Translations under genes and position numbers: made by a program
Shown: positions 8,035 through 17,060 of the stretch, piece by piece
Position numbering within the stretch: position 1 is the stretch's first letter
Layout of the letters: each line of letters starts with the position of its first letter
The notes under the pieces: model-generated
What the model was told of the DNA's origin: nothing
Seen by the model: only the letters and a program-made list of their open reading frames with translations
Databases searched by the model: none
Assembly (NCBI GenBank): GCA_035707805.1
Contig: DASSTS010000027.1
Span: 1-43,965, forward strand
Source: Castellaniella sp035707805
Lineage (GTDB): Bacteria; Pseudomonadota; Gammaproteobacteria; Burkholderiales; Burkholderiaceae_B
Direction: 5' to 3'
Length of the DNA stretch: 43,965 nt

Positions 8035-9144
8035 ATGAAAATCGAGAGCATCGAAACATTCTGCACCCGGGATGTCGGCCTGGTGCGCATCGGCACGGAC
8101 GAGGGCCACCAGGGCTGGGGCCAGGTGTCGCCCTATCATGCGGACATCTCCGCCACCGTGCTGCACCGGCAGGTGGCCCCGCATGCGCTGGGCCGCGACA
8201 TCTCCGACCTGGCGGGCCTGGGCGCCCTGCTCGACGGCATCTACGAAAAGGAATACAAGTTCCCGGGGTCCTATATGTGCCGCGCGCTGGGCGGCCTGGA
8301 CACGGCGATCTGGGACCTGCACGGCAAGCGCCAGGGCAAGTCGGTCTGCGAGCTGCTCGGCGGCACGCCGCGCCCCTTGCGCGTCTACGCCTCCAGCATG
8401 AAGCGCGACATCACGCCCGAGGACGAGGCGAGGCGCTTCCTGCGCCTGCGCGAACGCCACGGCTACGATGCCTTCAAGTTCCGCGTCGGCGCCGAATGCG
8501 GCCACGACCGCGACGAATGGCCGGGCCGCACCGAGGCGATCATCCCCGCGATCCGCGCGGCGCTGGGCTGGGACGCCGACCTGCTGGCCGACGGCAACAG
8601 CTGCTATACCCCGGCCGAGGCCATCCGCGTCGGACGGCTGCTGCAGGACCATGGCGTGCGCCATTTCGAGGAGCCCTGCCCCTATTGGCGGCGCGACTGG
8701 ACGCGCGAGGTCGCCGAGACGCTGGACATCGACGTCGCGGGCGGCGAGCAGGACAACGACCTCGCCCTCTGGAAGCACATGATCGACACGCGGGTGATGG
8801 ACGTGGTCCAGCCCGACGTCTGTTATCTCGGCGGCATCGAGCGCACGCTGAGGGTGGCCCGCATGGCGGCCCGCGCCGGCAAGGTCTGCACCCCGCATTC
8901 CGCCAATCTGTCGCTGGTGACGGTCTTCACCCTGCACCTGATGGGCGCCCTCGAGAACGCCGGCCCCTACGTGGAATTTTCCATCGAGGAGGCCGACTAC
9001 TATCCGTGGCAATATGGCATCTACGCCGACTATCCGGTGGCCCGCGACGGCAAGGTCGACATTCCCGCCGGTCCCGGCTGGGGGATCGAGATCCTGCCCG
9101 ACTGGCTGTACCGGTCGCAGTACCAGATCAGCCGCCTGCCCTGA
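8035..9144 (+). CDS. enolase-superfamily enzyme, mandelate racemase subgroup (acid-sugar dehydratase or racemase)
   Basis: A 369-residue mandelate racemase/muconate lactonizing-type enzyme. The N-terminal capping domain starts MKIESIETFCTRD, which fixes the start at 8035 although the frame opens earlier and no strong ribosome site is seen. The barrel carries a K-F-R pair (Lys148, Arg150) in the KxK position, metal ligands Asp186 (LLADGN), Glu212 (FEEPCP) and Glu238 (GGEQD), and the His288/Asp261 dyad (CTPHSAN; VVQPDV). Lys plus His-Asp defines the mandelate racemase subgroup, which abstracts a proton alpha to a carboxylate. The substrate is not predictable; ALDH and GMC genes downstream suggest an oxidised alcohol or sugar acid. 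It is the first gene of a three-gene operon. Confidence 0.88.
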   Translation: MKIESIETFCTRDVGLVRIGTDEGHQGWGQVSPYHADISATVLHRQVAPHALGRDISDLAGLGALLDGIYEKEYKFPGSYMCRALGGLDTAIWDLHGKRQGKSVCELLGGTPRPLRVYASSMKRDITPEDEARRFLRLRERHGYDAFKFRVGAECGHDRDEWPGRTEAIIPAIRAALGWDADLLADGNSCYTPAEAIRVGRLLQDHGVRHFEEPCPYWRRDWTREVAETLDIDVAGGEQDNDLALWKHMIDTRVMDVVQPDVCYLGGIERTLRVARMAARAGKVCTPHSANLSLVTVFTLHLMGALENAGPYVEFSIEEADYYPWQYGIYADYPVARDGKVDIPAGPGWGIEILPDWLYRSQYQISRLP

Positions 9145-9172
9145 GCTTTTCCATTTTCCGAGCCGAACGCCC

Positions 9173-10666
9173 ATGAAAGACACAGCGCGAACCCTGGCCG
9201 ACGCGGTCCTGCGCGACGGCGGCATGCCGGACCTGCCCGACCGGCTGTACATCGACGGCGGCTGGCGGAACGCGCGCCGCCCGGGATACCTGGAAACCCT
9301 CGACCCCGGCACCGGGCGCGTCCATGCGCGCTTCACCGCGGCGGACGCGGGCGACGTCGACGACGCCGTGGAATCGGCCGAGCGTGCGTTCCTGCACATC
9401 TGGCGGCGCGTCGAGCCCGCCGAACGCGCCGGGATCCTGCGCCGCGCCGCGGTCCTGGTGCGCGAACAGGCCGCCACCCTGGCGGTCGTCGAATCGCTGG
9501 ACAGTGGCAAGCGCCTGAGCGAAGCCTGCGACGACGTGGAAACCGTCGCCGCCCTGCTCGACTACTACGCGGGCGCCGCCGACAAGCTGCAAGGCGACAG
9601 CATCCCGCTGGGCCCGCGTTACCTGTCCTGCAATCTGCTGGAACCCGTGGGCGTCACGGCCCACATCGTGCCCTGGAACTTTCCCCTGTTCGCCATGATG
9701 CGCGGCGTCGCGCCCGCCCTGGCCGCCGGCTGCGCCGCCGTGGTCAAGCCGGCGGAGACCACCTCGCTGACGGCCCTGATGATGGCCCAGGTGCTGTCCG
9801 CGGCGGGTCTGCCGCCCGGCGTCTGCAACGTGGTCACCGGCACCGGGACGGCCGTGGGCGAGCCGCTGAGCCTGCATCCCAAGGTGCGGCACATCACCTT
9901 CACCGGCTCGGTCGCCACGGGACAGCGCGTCATGCAGAACGCGGCCCGCCACGTCGCCAGCGTCACCCTGGAGCTCGGCGGCAAATCGCCGGCCATCGTG
10001 CTGGCGGACTGCGACCTCGATGCGGCGGTAGAGGACATGCTGGAAGCCATCTACCTGAACGCCGGCCAGGTCTGCTCGGCGGGGTCCCGGCTGGTGGTCG
10101 AACACGGCGTCCATGCGGCATTCGTCGAGCGCTTCGTCGCCCGCGCCGCCACGCTGAGCCTGGGCCACGGGCTCAGGGACCGGCAGATCGGCGCCATCAA
10201 TTCCGAGGCTCAGCTCGCCCGCATCACGCGGGCCGTGGACGCGGCCCGGCAGCGCGGGATGCCGGTCGCCCTGGGCGGGCGCGCCGCCCGCGACCCCGAC
10301 ACCGGCGAGGGCTGGTTCTTCGAGCCCACCGTGATCGACGCCGTGCCCGCTGACGACCCCATCATCCAGGAAGAGATCTTCGGCCCCGTGCTGGCCGTGC
10401 AGGTGGCGCGGGATGCCGAGCATGCCCTGGCCCTCGCCAATGGCACGCCCTACGGCCTGGTCGCCGGCATCTATACCCGCGACGTCAGCCGGGCGCTGGC
10501 CCTCGCCCGCGACCTGGACGCGGGCCAGGTCACGGTGAACCAGTATTTCGCGGGCGGCATCTACACGCCCTTCGGCGGCAACCGGGCCTCGGGCTTCGGA
10601 CGCGAGAAGGGCCTGGAGGCCCTGCGAAACTACTGCCGCGTCAAGAACCTGACCATCCGGATCTGA
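9173..10666 (+). CDS. NAD(P)-dependent aldehyde dehydrogenase
   Basis: A 497-residue ALDH superfamily enzyme, near the usual ~490. The substrate anchor is HIVPWNFPLFAMMRGVAPAL, the cofactor loop is FTGSVATGQRV, the general base Glu267 sits in LELGGKSP, and the nucleophile Cys301 sits in NAGQVCSAGSRL. IIQEEIFGPVLAVQ and FGGNRASGFGREKG are standard late motifs. It resembles the betaine-aldehyde/aminoaldehyde group, but that group cannot be assigned firmly by eye. It starts 28 bp after the dehydratase gene and ends 7 bp before the GMC gene, so the three are co-transcribed. The likely role is to oxidise the aldehyde made by the GMC enzyme, or by the amine oxidase, to an acid. Confidence 0.93.
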   Translation: MKDTARTLADAVLRDGGMPDLPDRLYIDGGWRNARRPGYLETLDPGTGRVHARFTAADAGDVDDAVESAERAFLHIWRRVEPAERAGILRRAAVLVREQAATLAVVESLDSGKRLSEACDDVETVAALLDYYAGAADKLQGDSIPLGPRYLSCNLLEPVGVTAHIVPWNFPLFAMMRGVAPALAAGCAAVVKPAETTSLTALMMAQVLSAAGLPPGVCNVVTGTGTAVGEPLSLHPKVRHITFTGSVATGQRVMQNAARHVASVTLELGGKSPAIVLADCDLDAAVEDMLEAIYLNAGQVCSAGSRLVVEHGVHAAFVERFVARAATLSLGHGLRDRQIGAINSEAQLARITRAVDAARQRGMPVALGGRAARDPDTGEGWFFEPTVIDAVPADDPIIQEEIFGPVLAVQVARDAEHALALANGTPYGLVAGIYTRDVSRALALARDLDAGQVTVNQYFAGGIYTPFGGNRASGFGREKGLEALRNYCRVKNLTIRI

Positions 10667-10673
10667 GGCGCGC

Positions 10674-12347
10674 ATGGCCCCCCGGGCGAGTTCCCGCACC
10701 GATGCCGAGGACGCCTACGACTACATCGTGGTCGGCGCGGGATCGGCCGGCTGCGTGCTGGCCAACCGCCTCAGCGCCGACGGCCGCACCCGCGTGCTGC
10801 TGCTGGAGGCCGGCGGCAGCGACCGGCGATTCTGGATCCGGCTGCCCATCGGCTACGGAAAGACCTATTACCAGACGGCCGTCAACTGGATGTACATGAC
10901 CGAGCCCGTCCCCGGCCTGGCCGGGAAGCCCAGCTACTGGCCGCGCGGCAAGGTCCTGGGCGGGTCCAGCTCGATCAACGCCATGGTGTGGATCCGCGGC
11001 AACGCCGCCGACTACGACGGCTGGCGGGACGCCGGCAACCCCGGCTGGTCCTGGCAGGACGTGCTGCCCTATTTCAAGCGGTCCGAGACGAACGCGGCCG
11101 GCGCCGATGCCTGGCGCGGCGGCGAGGGGCCGGTCTTCGTGTCGGACGTCTCCGCCAGCGTGCATCCCTTGTGCCAGGACTTCTTCCAGGCGGGCCGGCA
11201 GGCCGGCCTGCCCTTCAACGCAGATTTCAACGGCGCCTCTCAAGAGGGCGTGGGACCCTACCAGATCTGCATGAAGGACGGCTGGCGCATGTCCGCCGCC
11301 CGCGCCTATCTGCGTCCGGCCCGCGGGCGATCCAATCTGGAGGTCCGCACGCATGCGATGGTCGAGCGCATCCTGTTCGACGGCCGGCGCACAGTCGGCG
11401 TGTGCGGGACGCGCCACGGCCGGCCCTGGCAGGCGCGGGCGCGGGCGGAAGTCGTGCTCTGCGCCGGCGCGATCGAGACACCCGCCCTGCTGCAGCGATC
11501 CGGCGTCGGCCCGGCCGGGCTGCTGCAATCCCTGCAGATCCCGGTCATCTGCGACAGCCCCGCCGTCGGCCGCAACCTCCAGGACCACCTGGGGGTGGAC
11601 TATCTGTTTCGCAGCCGCAAGCCTAGCCTGAACAACGCGCTGTCCCCCTGGTGGGGCCGGGTAGGGGCCGCCCTGCAGTTCGCCTGGGCCAGGCGCGGGC
11701 CGCTGGCCCTGAGCATCAACCAGGCCGGCGGTTTCCTGCGCAGCACACCGGCCGCCCTGCGGCCCGACCTGCAGCTCTATTTCTCGCCCCTGAGCTACAC
11801 CCGCGCCACGCCCGGGACCCGGCCCCTGATGCACCCCGATCCGTTTCCCGCCTTTTTGCTGGGCGTCTCCAACTGCCGCCCGCATTCCCGGGGCGAGATC
11901 CGCATCCGCACGCCGGACGCGGCACACGCGCCCTCGATCCAGCCGGCCTACCTGTCCGAGCCGGAGGACGTCCGGATCCTGCTGGCCGGTGTCCGGCATC
12001 TGCGTCGGCTCGCCTCCATGCCCGCCCTCTCGGCGGTCATCGAACGCGAGCTGCGCCCCGGCGGCGACTGCCTCTCGGAAGACGCCCTGATCCGCGACAT
12101 CCACGAAAACGCCTGGAGCGTCTTTCATCCGGCCTGCACCTGCCGCATGGGGCCCGACCCGCGCACGAGCGTGGTCGACGCGCGGCTGCGCGTGCATGGC
12201 CTGGAACGTCTGAGGATCGCCGATGCCTCGATCTTTCCGGCGCTGGTCTCGGGCAACACCAACGCCCCGGTGATCATGGTCGGAGAAAAGGCGGCGGACC
12301 TGATCCTCGCGGACGCGCCGCAGCGGCGCTATTCCAGCGCCAGCTGA
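10674..12347 (+). CDS. GMC-family FAD alcohol oxidoreductase (choline dehydrogenase-like)
   Basis: A 557-residue glucose-methanol-choline oxidoreductase. The FAD motif is YIVVGAGSAGCVLANRLS (residues 17-34); the GMC signature follows as WPRGKVLGGSSSINAMVWIR. The active-site histidine (about 485) lies in FHPACTCRMG, and the partner Asn region is GNTNAP (about 527-532). The length fits BetA/AlkJ-type dehydrogenases, which pass electrons to the respiratory chain. The start at 10674 leaves a 15-residue polar leader, and there is no signal peptide. It is the last gene of the MocR-linked operon and overlaps the convergent dehydrogenase gene by 19 bp. Expected reaction: primary alcohol to aldehyde, feeding the ALDH upstream. 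Confidence 0.93.
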   Translation: MAPRASSRTDAEDAYDYIVVGAGSAGCVLANRLSADGRTRVLLLEAGGSDRRFWIRLPIGYGKTYYQTAVNWMYMTEPVPGLAGKPSYWPRGKVLGGSSSINAMVWIRGNAADYDGWRDAGNPGWSWQDVLPYFKRSETNAAGADAWRGGEGPVFVSDVSASVHPLCQDFFQAGRQAGLPFNADFNGASQEGVGPYQICMKDGWRMSAARAYLRPARGRSNLEVRTHAMVERILFDGRRTVGVCGTRHGRPWQARARAEVVLCAGAIETPALLQRSGVGPAGLLQSLQIPVICDSPAVGRNLQDHLGVDYLFRSRKPSLNNALSPWWGRVGAALQFAWARRGPLALSINQAGGFLRSTPAALRPDLQLYFSPLSYTRATPGTRPLMHPDPFPAFLLGVSNCRPHSRGEIRIRTPDAAHAPSIQPAYLSEPEDVRILLAGVRHLRRLASMPALSAVIERELRPGGDCLSEDALIRDIHENAWSVFHPACTCRMGPDPRTSVVDARLRVHGLERLRIADASIFPALVSGNTNAPVIMVGEKAADLILADAPQRRYSSAS

Positions 12348-13369
12348 ACCTTCACCGAACGCGTCCGGTCCGCCGCCGCCTCGAAGGCCGCCCGGGCATC
12401 GTCCAGCGCATAGCGCCCCGTGAGGATGGGCCCGACGTCGATGCGTCCGCTGTCGATCAGCGCCGCCGCCCGAGGGAACTCCTCGTCGAAGCGATGCGTG
12501 CCGCACAAGGAGATCTCCTTGCCCACCAGCAGGTTCAGCGGCAACTCGACGTCGCCCGCCACGCCGACCTGGACGATGGTGCCCGTCGGACGCACGGCCA
12601 GCAGCGCATCGCGGATCGCCTGGGGCGAGGCCGAGCATTCCAGCGCGACATCGAACCGGCCCTTGTCTTCCTGCCACGGCTCCAGCGCCTGCGGATCCTG
12701 GCGGACGTTCAGCGTCTGGTCCGCTCCCATCCGGCGCGCGACCTCCAGCGTTGCCTCCTGGATGTCCGTGGCGACGACGCGCGCCGCGCCCGCCAGCCTG
12801 GCGGCCGCCACGCAGAGCGCGCCGATCGGTCCCGCGCCCGTCACCAGCACCTGCCGCCCCTGCAGGTCGCCGGCACGCCGGCAGGCATGCAGGGCGACGG
12901 ACAGCGGCTCCGCGCACGCGGCATGCGCCAGCGAGGTGGTCCCGGACAACGGGATGCACTGCGCCGCCTGCACGACCATGTACTCCCGGAACCCGCCCTG
13001 CTCATGGGGCATGCGCATGGCGGAGCCCGAAAAGCGCATCTCGCTGCAATGCCGGGGCATGCCGGAACGGCACTGCCGGCACTGGCCGCAGGGCCTGCTG
13101 GGATTGAAGGCGACCTTCAGGCCTTCGTGGAGAGACTCGACGCCGGCGCCCAGCGCGGCGACCGTGCCCGAGACCTCGTGGCCCGGAATGATGGGCTCCC
13201 GCACCCGGATCGGACCAAAGCCGCCGTCCTGGTAATAATGCAGGTCGGAGCCGCAGATCCCGCCCGAGTGCATGCGCAGCAGGACTTCGCCCGGCCCGGG
13301 CCCGTCGATCTCGTCCGTTTCGATCCGGATGTCGTGTTGTCCGTAGAGCCGGCAGACTCGTGTTTTCAT
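12329..13369 (-). CDS. zinc-dependent polyol/aldonate 5-dehydrogenase (L-idonate/L-gulonate type)
   Basis: A 346-residue medium-chain zinc alcohol dehydrogenase. The catalytic zinc site uses Cys39 (GGICGSDLHYY) and the His/Glu pair in IIPGHEVSG. The structural zinc lobe is CGQCRQCRSGMPRHC. The NAD(P) fold is VLVTGAGPIGALCVAAARLAGA. The late motif GTHRFDEEFPRAAALI is one I associate with L-idonate 5-dehydrogenases. It lies 31 bp downstream of TRAP dctM in the minus-strand operon and faces uxuA-uxuB through a shared regulator. In this context oxidation of L-gulonate to D-fructuronate, or of L-idonate to 5-ketogluconate, is plausible. Specificity within this family is hard to call by eye. Confidence 0.85.
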   Translation of the reverse strand: MKTRVCRLYGQHDIRIETDEIDGPGPGEVLLRMHSGGICGSDLHYYQDGGFGPIRVREPIIPGHEVSGTVAALGAGVESLHEGLKVAFNPSRPCGQCRQCRSGMPRHCSEMRFSGSAMRMPHEQGGFREYMVVQAAQCIPLSGTTSLAHAACAEPLSVALHACRRAGDLQGRQVLVTGAGPIGALCVAAARLAGAARVVATDIQEATLEVARRMGADQTLNVRQDPQALEPWQEDKGRFDVALECSASPQAIRDALLAVRPTGTIVQVGVAGDVELPLNLLVGKEISLCGTHRFDEEFPRAAALIDSGRIDVGPILTGRYALDDARAAFEAAADRTRSVKVQLALE

Positions 13370-13400
13370 GATGCGTCCTCGAATGATGAATCGGCCGCCC

Positions 13401-14678
13401 TCAGTCCATCAGGACGGAAGGCAGCCAGGTGGCCAGCGGCGGAAAATAGGAAACCGCCAGCAGCACGGCAATATTGGTCAGGATGTAGGGAATGATGGCC
13501 CGTACGATGGGCGACAGGGGCAGCCGCGCGATGTTGGCGCAGACGAAGAGGCACACGCCCACCGGCGGCGTCGTCAGCCCGATCATCAGGTTCAGGACGG
13601 CGAAGGTCGCAAAATGCAGGGGATCGATGCCCACGCTCTGGGCCAGCGTGAGCAGCGGCACGAACAGGATGATCAGCGCGGCGATGGTCTCCATGAACAT
13701 GCCCACGATCAGCAGCAGGATGTTGACCAGCAGGATGACCAGATACTTGTTGTCCGTGACGCCCAGCACCGCCGAGGCGATGGTCTGCGGGATGTGCTCC
13801 GACACCAGGATCCAGCCGAACACATTGGCGAACCCCACCAGCGCCAGGATCGCGGCCGAGGCGATCGCGCTGTCGATGATCAGCTTGGGTACTTGCCGCA
13901 GCGGCAGTTCGCGATAGACCAGCTTGCCGACGACCAACGCATACAGGCAGGCGACGATGGCGGTTTCCGTCGGCGTGGCCATGCCGCTCATGAGCCCTCC
14001 CACGATCAGCAGCGTCATGAAGATCGCCCAGAACGCCCCGAGGAAGGCCTTGAACAGCTCTCCGAAGCCACGCCAGGGCTGGCGCGGGAAGTTCCGCCGC
14101 ACCGAGATGATGTAGGTGGTGACCATCATCGCCAGGCCCATCAGGATGCCGGGAATGGCGCCGGCCAGGAACATCTTGCCCACGGAGATCCCGGACAAGG
14201 CGCCCACGATGATCATGGGGACGCTGGGCGGAATGATGGGGCCGACCGTCGAGGACGCCGCCGTCACGGCCGCGGAAAAATCCGCCGGATAGCCGGCTTT
14301 CTTCATGCCGGGGATCAGGACGCCGCCCAGCGACGCCGCATCCGCGACCGCCGTGCCGGAGATGCCGCCAAAGAGCATGGAGCCGGCGACGTTGGTCAGG
14401 CCCAGGCCGCCGCGCATCCAGCCCACGCCCGCATTGGCGAAGCGGATGATGCGCTCCGTGATGCCGCCGCTGTTCATGAGATTGCCCGCCAGGATGAAGC
14501 CGGGAATGCAGAGCAGCACGAAGGAGTCGATCCCGGCGAACATCTTCTGCGGCATGACCACGATGGGGATGCCTTGATACAGGAGATAGGCGGCCGAGGA
14601 TACGCCCAGCGTGATGGCCACCGGGATCCCGATGAGCAGGCCGACGGCGAAGACCCCGAAGAGGATGAGCAGGCTCAT
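13401..14678 (-). CDS. TRAP transporter large permease (DctM)
   Basis: A 425-residue inner-membrane protein with about 12 hydrophobic segments. Family motifs include the opening LFGVFAVGLLIGIPVAITLG, GSMLFGGISGTAVADAASLG, SSTVGPIIPPSVPMIIVGAL and GLTTPPVGVCLF. DctM forms the sodium-coupled channel, working with DctQ and the periplasmic DctP. It overlaps dctQ by 4 bp (ATGA). The expected cargo is an organic acid; neighbours point to an aldonate or uronate. Confidence 0.95.
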   Translation of the reverse strand: MSLLILFGVFAVGLLIGIPVAITLGVSSAAYLLYQGIPIVVMPQKMFAGIDSFVLLCIPGFILAGNLMNSGGITERIIRFANAGVGWMRGGLGLTNVAGSMLFGGISGTAVADAASLGGVLIPGMKKAGYPADFSAAVTAASSTVGPIIPPSVPMIIVGALSGISVGKMFLAGAIPGILMGLAMMVTTYIISVRRNFPRQPWRGFGELFKAFLGAFWAIFMTLLIVGGLMSGMATPTETAIVACLYALVVGKLVYRELPLRQVPKLIIDSAIASAAILALVGFANVFGWILVSEHIPQTIASAVLGVTDNKYLVILLVNILLLIVGMFMETIAALIILFVPLLTLAQSVGIDPLHFATFAVLNLMIGLTTPPVGVCLFVCANIARLPLSPIVRAIIPYILTNIAVLLAVSYFPPLATWLPSVLMD

Positions 14679-15178
14679 GAAACCTCCGAGTACGACTGTT
14701 CCGGCAGCCCGTCGGTCGTGCCGCGCAGCATGCCGATGATCCGCAGCACCGAATACGCCAACAGGGAGATCGCCGCCACGAGCGTGGAGACGTGCACGAA
14801 ATCCATGCGCCAGCCCAGGGCCGGCGAGGTCTGGATCGAGCCGATCTCGGTGAACTGCCAGGACGGCGCCAGCAGCATCACGCAGAACAGCGCCATGACG
14901 ATGGCGGACGCCAGGCGCAGCATCCAGGGCTTGCGGCCTGAAAGCCCCTCGCAGAACAGGTCGACATTGACCAGGTCTCCGGTGCGCAGCGACGGCCCCA
15001 GGCCGAAGGCCGTCAGGAAGAGCAGCCCGAACCGGGAGAGTTCTTCTGTCCACAAGGGCGAGTCGTTCAGGATATTGCGGCCCACCAGCTGGATGACGAC
15101 GGCTGCGATGATGCTCAGGAACGCGAGCCCCGTCAGATACCGGCACGCCTGTTCAAAAACGGGAAATACGGTTTTCAT
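14675..15178 (-). CDS. TRAP transporter small permease (DctQ)
   Basis: A 167-residue membrane protein with four predicted helices. The motif NDSPLWTEELSRFGLLFLTA is the conserved W-x-E-E-x-x-R block of DctQ proteins. The start at 15178 follows a GGAG ribosome site; longer frames upstream lack DctQ features. Its stop overlaps the dctM start. The 97-bp gap to dctP contains a GC-rich imperfect hairpin (about 15226-15254) without a T tract, which may stabilise the dctP message. Confidence 0.93.
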   Translation of the reverse strand: MKTVFPVFEQACRYLTGLAFLSIIAAVVIQLVGRNILNDSPLWTEELSRFGLLFLTAFGLGPSLRTGDLVNVDLFCEGLSGRKPWMLRLASAIVMALFCVMLLAPSWQFTEIGSIQTSPALGWRMDFVHVSTLVAAISLLAYSVLRIIGMLRGTTDGLPEQSYSEVS

Positions 15179-15275
15179 GGGTGTACTCCAGGTCCCGGGG
15201 GACGAGGTGGACGCCGGAACCCGGTGCGGCGGCATGCCTGGGGCACGCCGCCGCATCGGATGCGCGCACGCAGCC

Positions 15276-16253
15276 TCAGTTCATGATGGTTTCCACGTAC
15301 TTCCTGACGTCGCCCTTGACGTTGGCCAGCACGGCGCTGCGGGCCTTGGCCGCAAAGGCCTTCTGATCCACGTCGACGAAAGTCATGCCGCCTGCCTTCA
15401 GGTCTTCTTCCAGCTGCTTTTCATCCGCCAGGAAGAGTTTGCGCTCGTATGCCTGGGCGGTCTTGGCGGCTTGCTGGATGGCCTGCCGGTCGGCATCGGT
15501 GAGCTTGTCCCAGGTGATGTTGGAAATGGTCAGGTAGATCCAGCTGCGCACGTGTTCCGTGCGATTGACGTATTTCTGGACCTCGTTGAAATTGGCCGAT
15601 TTGATCAGGGCCAGGGGATTCTCCTGGGCGCTGATCGTGCCGTTCTGCAGCGAGGTGAAGACCTCGGAGAACGCCATGGGCGTGGGCTGCGCGCCCAGCG
15701 CCTTCCAGACGTCCATGAACAGCGGGACGTTGGGCACCCGCATCTTCAGGTTCTTCAGGTCGTCGGGCGTCTTGATCGGCGTGTTGGACGTCAGGTCGCG
15801 GGGGCCGCGCGCGAAATAGGCGAGGGGCCGGATCCGCGCCTTTTCCGTGATCTGCTGTTCGACCGCCTTGCCGATCTCTCCGCTGGCGACCTCATCCATG
15901 TGCTCCAGCGAATCGTAGGCGTACGGAATGGCCAGCAGGGCCGCCAGCGGCGCCCAGTTCTGCAGGCTTTCGCCCGTGATGGTCATGTCCACCGTCCCGA
16001 GCTGCATGCCATTGATCAGATCGATTTCCTTGCCCAGGGATTCGTTGGGAAACACCTGGACTTCGATGCGGCCATGGGTCAGGCGGGCGACTTCCTCGCC
16101 GAACTTCAGCGATGCCTTGTGCCAGGTGTTCTGTTCGTTGGCCAGGTGCCCGAGCTTCAGCGTGACGTCCGCGGCCCCGGCGGTTTGCGCCAGGGCCAGA
16201 CCGACGACGCCGGCCAGCAGCGACTTCAGGATTGCGTGTGATTTTTTGGTCAT
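15276..16253 (-). CDS. TRAP transporter periplasmic binding protein (DctP)
   Basis: A 325-residue DctP-family receptor. The signal peptide covers about residues 1-27 (KKSHAILKSLLAGVVGLALA, cleavage near AGA-ADVTL). The mature protein opens LKLGHLANEQNTWHKASLKF. The ligand-binding arginine is expected in NLKMRVPNVPLFMDVW, and the substrate helix region is FSEVFTSLQNGTISAQENP. The start follows GGAG. It is the first structural gene after the GntR gene on this strand. Close DctP relatives bind uronates and aldonates; with uxuAB beside it, a hexuronate or hexonate is the likely ligand. Confidence 0.94.
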   Translation of the reverse strand: MTKKSHAILKSLLAGVVGLALAQTAGAADVTLKLGHLANEQNTWHKASLKFGEEVARLTHGRIEVQVFPNESLGKEIDLINGMQLGTVDMTITGESLQNWAPLAALLAIPYAYDSLEHMDEVASGEIGKAVEQQITEKARIRPLAYFARGPRDLTSNTPIKTPDDLKNLKMRVPNVPLFMDVWKALGAQPTPMAFSEVFTSLQNGTISAQENPLALIKSANFNEVQKYVNRTEHVRSWIYLTISNITWDKLTDADRQAIQQAAKTAQAYERKLFLADEKQLEEDLKAGGMTFVDVDQKAFAAKARSAVLANVKGDVRKYVETIMN

Positions 16254-16291
16254 GGTGTTGTCTCCTTCCTGGGGGTGATCAAGCCCGGGGG

Positions 16292-16993
16292 CTAGTGAAT
16301 GGGATCGAACAACGTGGGATGAGCCGCACGGATCTGCGGCAGGTCGTGCAGGATCTCGTGCAGGTGGTGGCGGATGGCCGCCTCGGCGTGCTGCACGTCA
16401 CCTCGGGCGATGCCCTCGACGATCGCCGTGTGCTGGGCGATGAGCTTGGCGAGCTGCATGTCGCCGAAACTGAGAAAACGGACGCGGTCCATCTGGGCCT
16501 TGATGCTTTCGGCGATCTTCCAGGCCTGGCCGATGCCGGCCGCCTCGGCCAGCGTGCGGTGGAAGAGTTCGTCCAGCCCCATGAACTCGGCTGGCTTGTC
16601 CGGCGCCACCTCGCGCTGGCGCTGCAGCTGCTGGCGCAGTTCACGCACCACGGCGGCATCACCGATCTCCGTGACGCGCCTGACCACATCGGCCTCGATG
16701 GCTTCCCGGACAAAGCGGGCTTCCAGCACGGCGTTCTGGGAGATGCGGCGGACCAGGGTGCCGCGCTGGGGCCTGACTTCCACCAGCCCTTCTTCGCTGA
16801 GCTTGATGAAGGCCTCGCGCACGGGCTGACGGCTGGTGGCGAAGCGCATCGCGCATTCGGATTCGGACAGCCGCGTGCCGGGACGCAGCAGGCCCTGGAT
16901 GATCTCCTGGCGCAAGATGCCGTGCACTTGCGGGCCGATGGCCCGACAAGGGTCCAGCTGATGGTCCTGGAGGGTGATCACTGTCTCTGGCAT
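16292..16993 (-). CDS. GntR-family regulator, FadR/FCD subfamily
   Basis: A 233-residue repressor-type protein. The N-terminal winged helix covers about residues 20-85 (LLRPGTRLSESECAMRF, SRQPVREAFIKLSEEGLVE). The C-terminal FCD ligand domain is helical, with metal-site residues expected around ELFHRTLAEA and HHLHEILHDL. I chose MPETVITL (16993) because AAGGA sits about 8 nt upstream; alternatives begin at 17002. It is divergent from uxuA-uxuB and upstream of TRAP-idnD, so it probably controls both sides from the 16994-17097 gap, with a sugar acid as inducer. Confidence 0.9.
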   Translation of the reverse strand: MPETVITLQDHQLDPCRAIGPQVHGILRQEIIQGLLRPGTRLSESECAMRFATSRQPVREAFIKLSEEGLVEVRPQRGTLVRRISQNAVLEARFVREAIEADVVRRVTEIGDAAVVRELRQQLQRQREVAPDKPAEFMGLDELFHRTLAEAAGIGQAWKIAESIKAQMDRVRFLSFGDMQLAKLIAQHTAIVEGIARGDVQHAEAAIRHHLHEILHDLPQIRAAHPTLFDPIH

Positions 16994-17060
16994 GAAGTGC
17001 ATCCTTGCGCGCAAGCATTCCTATTCTTCTGTTTTGCGATTATCATACTTCCATACTAGT

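Noticed and set aside
10641..12959. Minus-strand frame of 772 codons opposite the GMC gene
   Set aside because: Shadow of the GMC oxidoreductase and the zinc dehydrogenase; codon pattern and protein content are not credible.
13368..16241. Open plus-strand frame of 957 codons across the first TRAP operon
   Set aside because: Antisense to dctM, dctQ and dctP, which have full family motifs; the plus-strand product is Asp/His/Gln/Gly-rich without domains.
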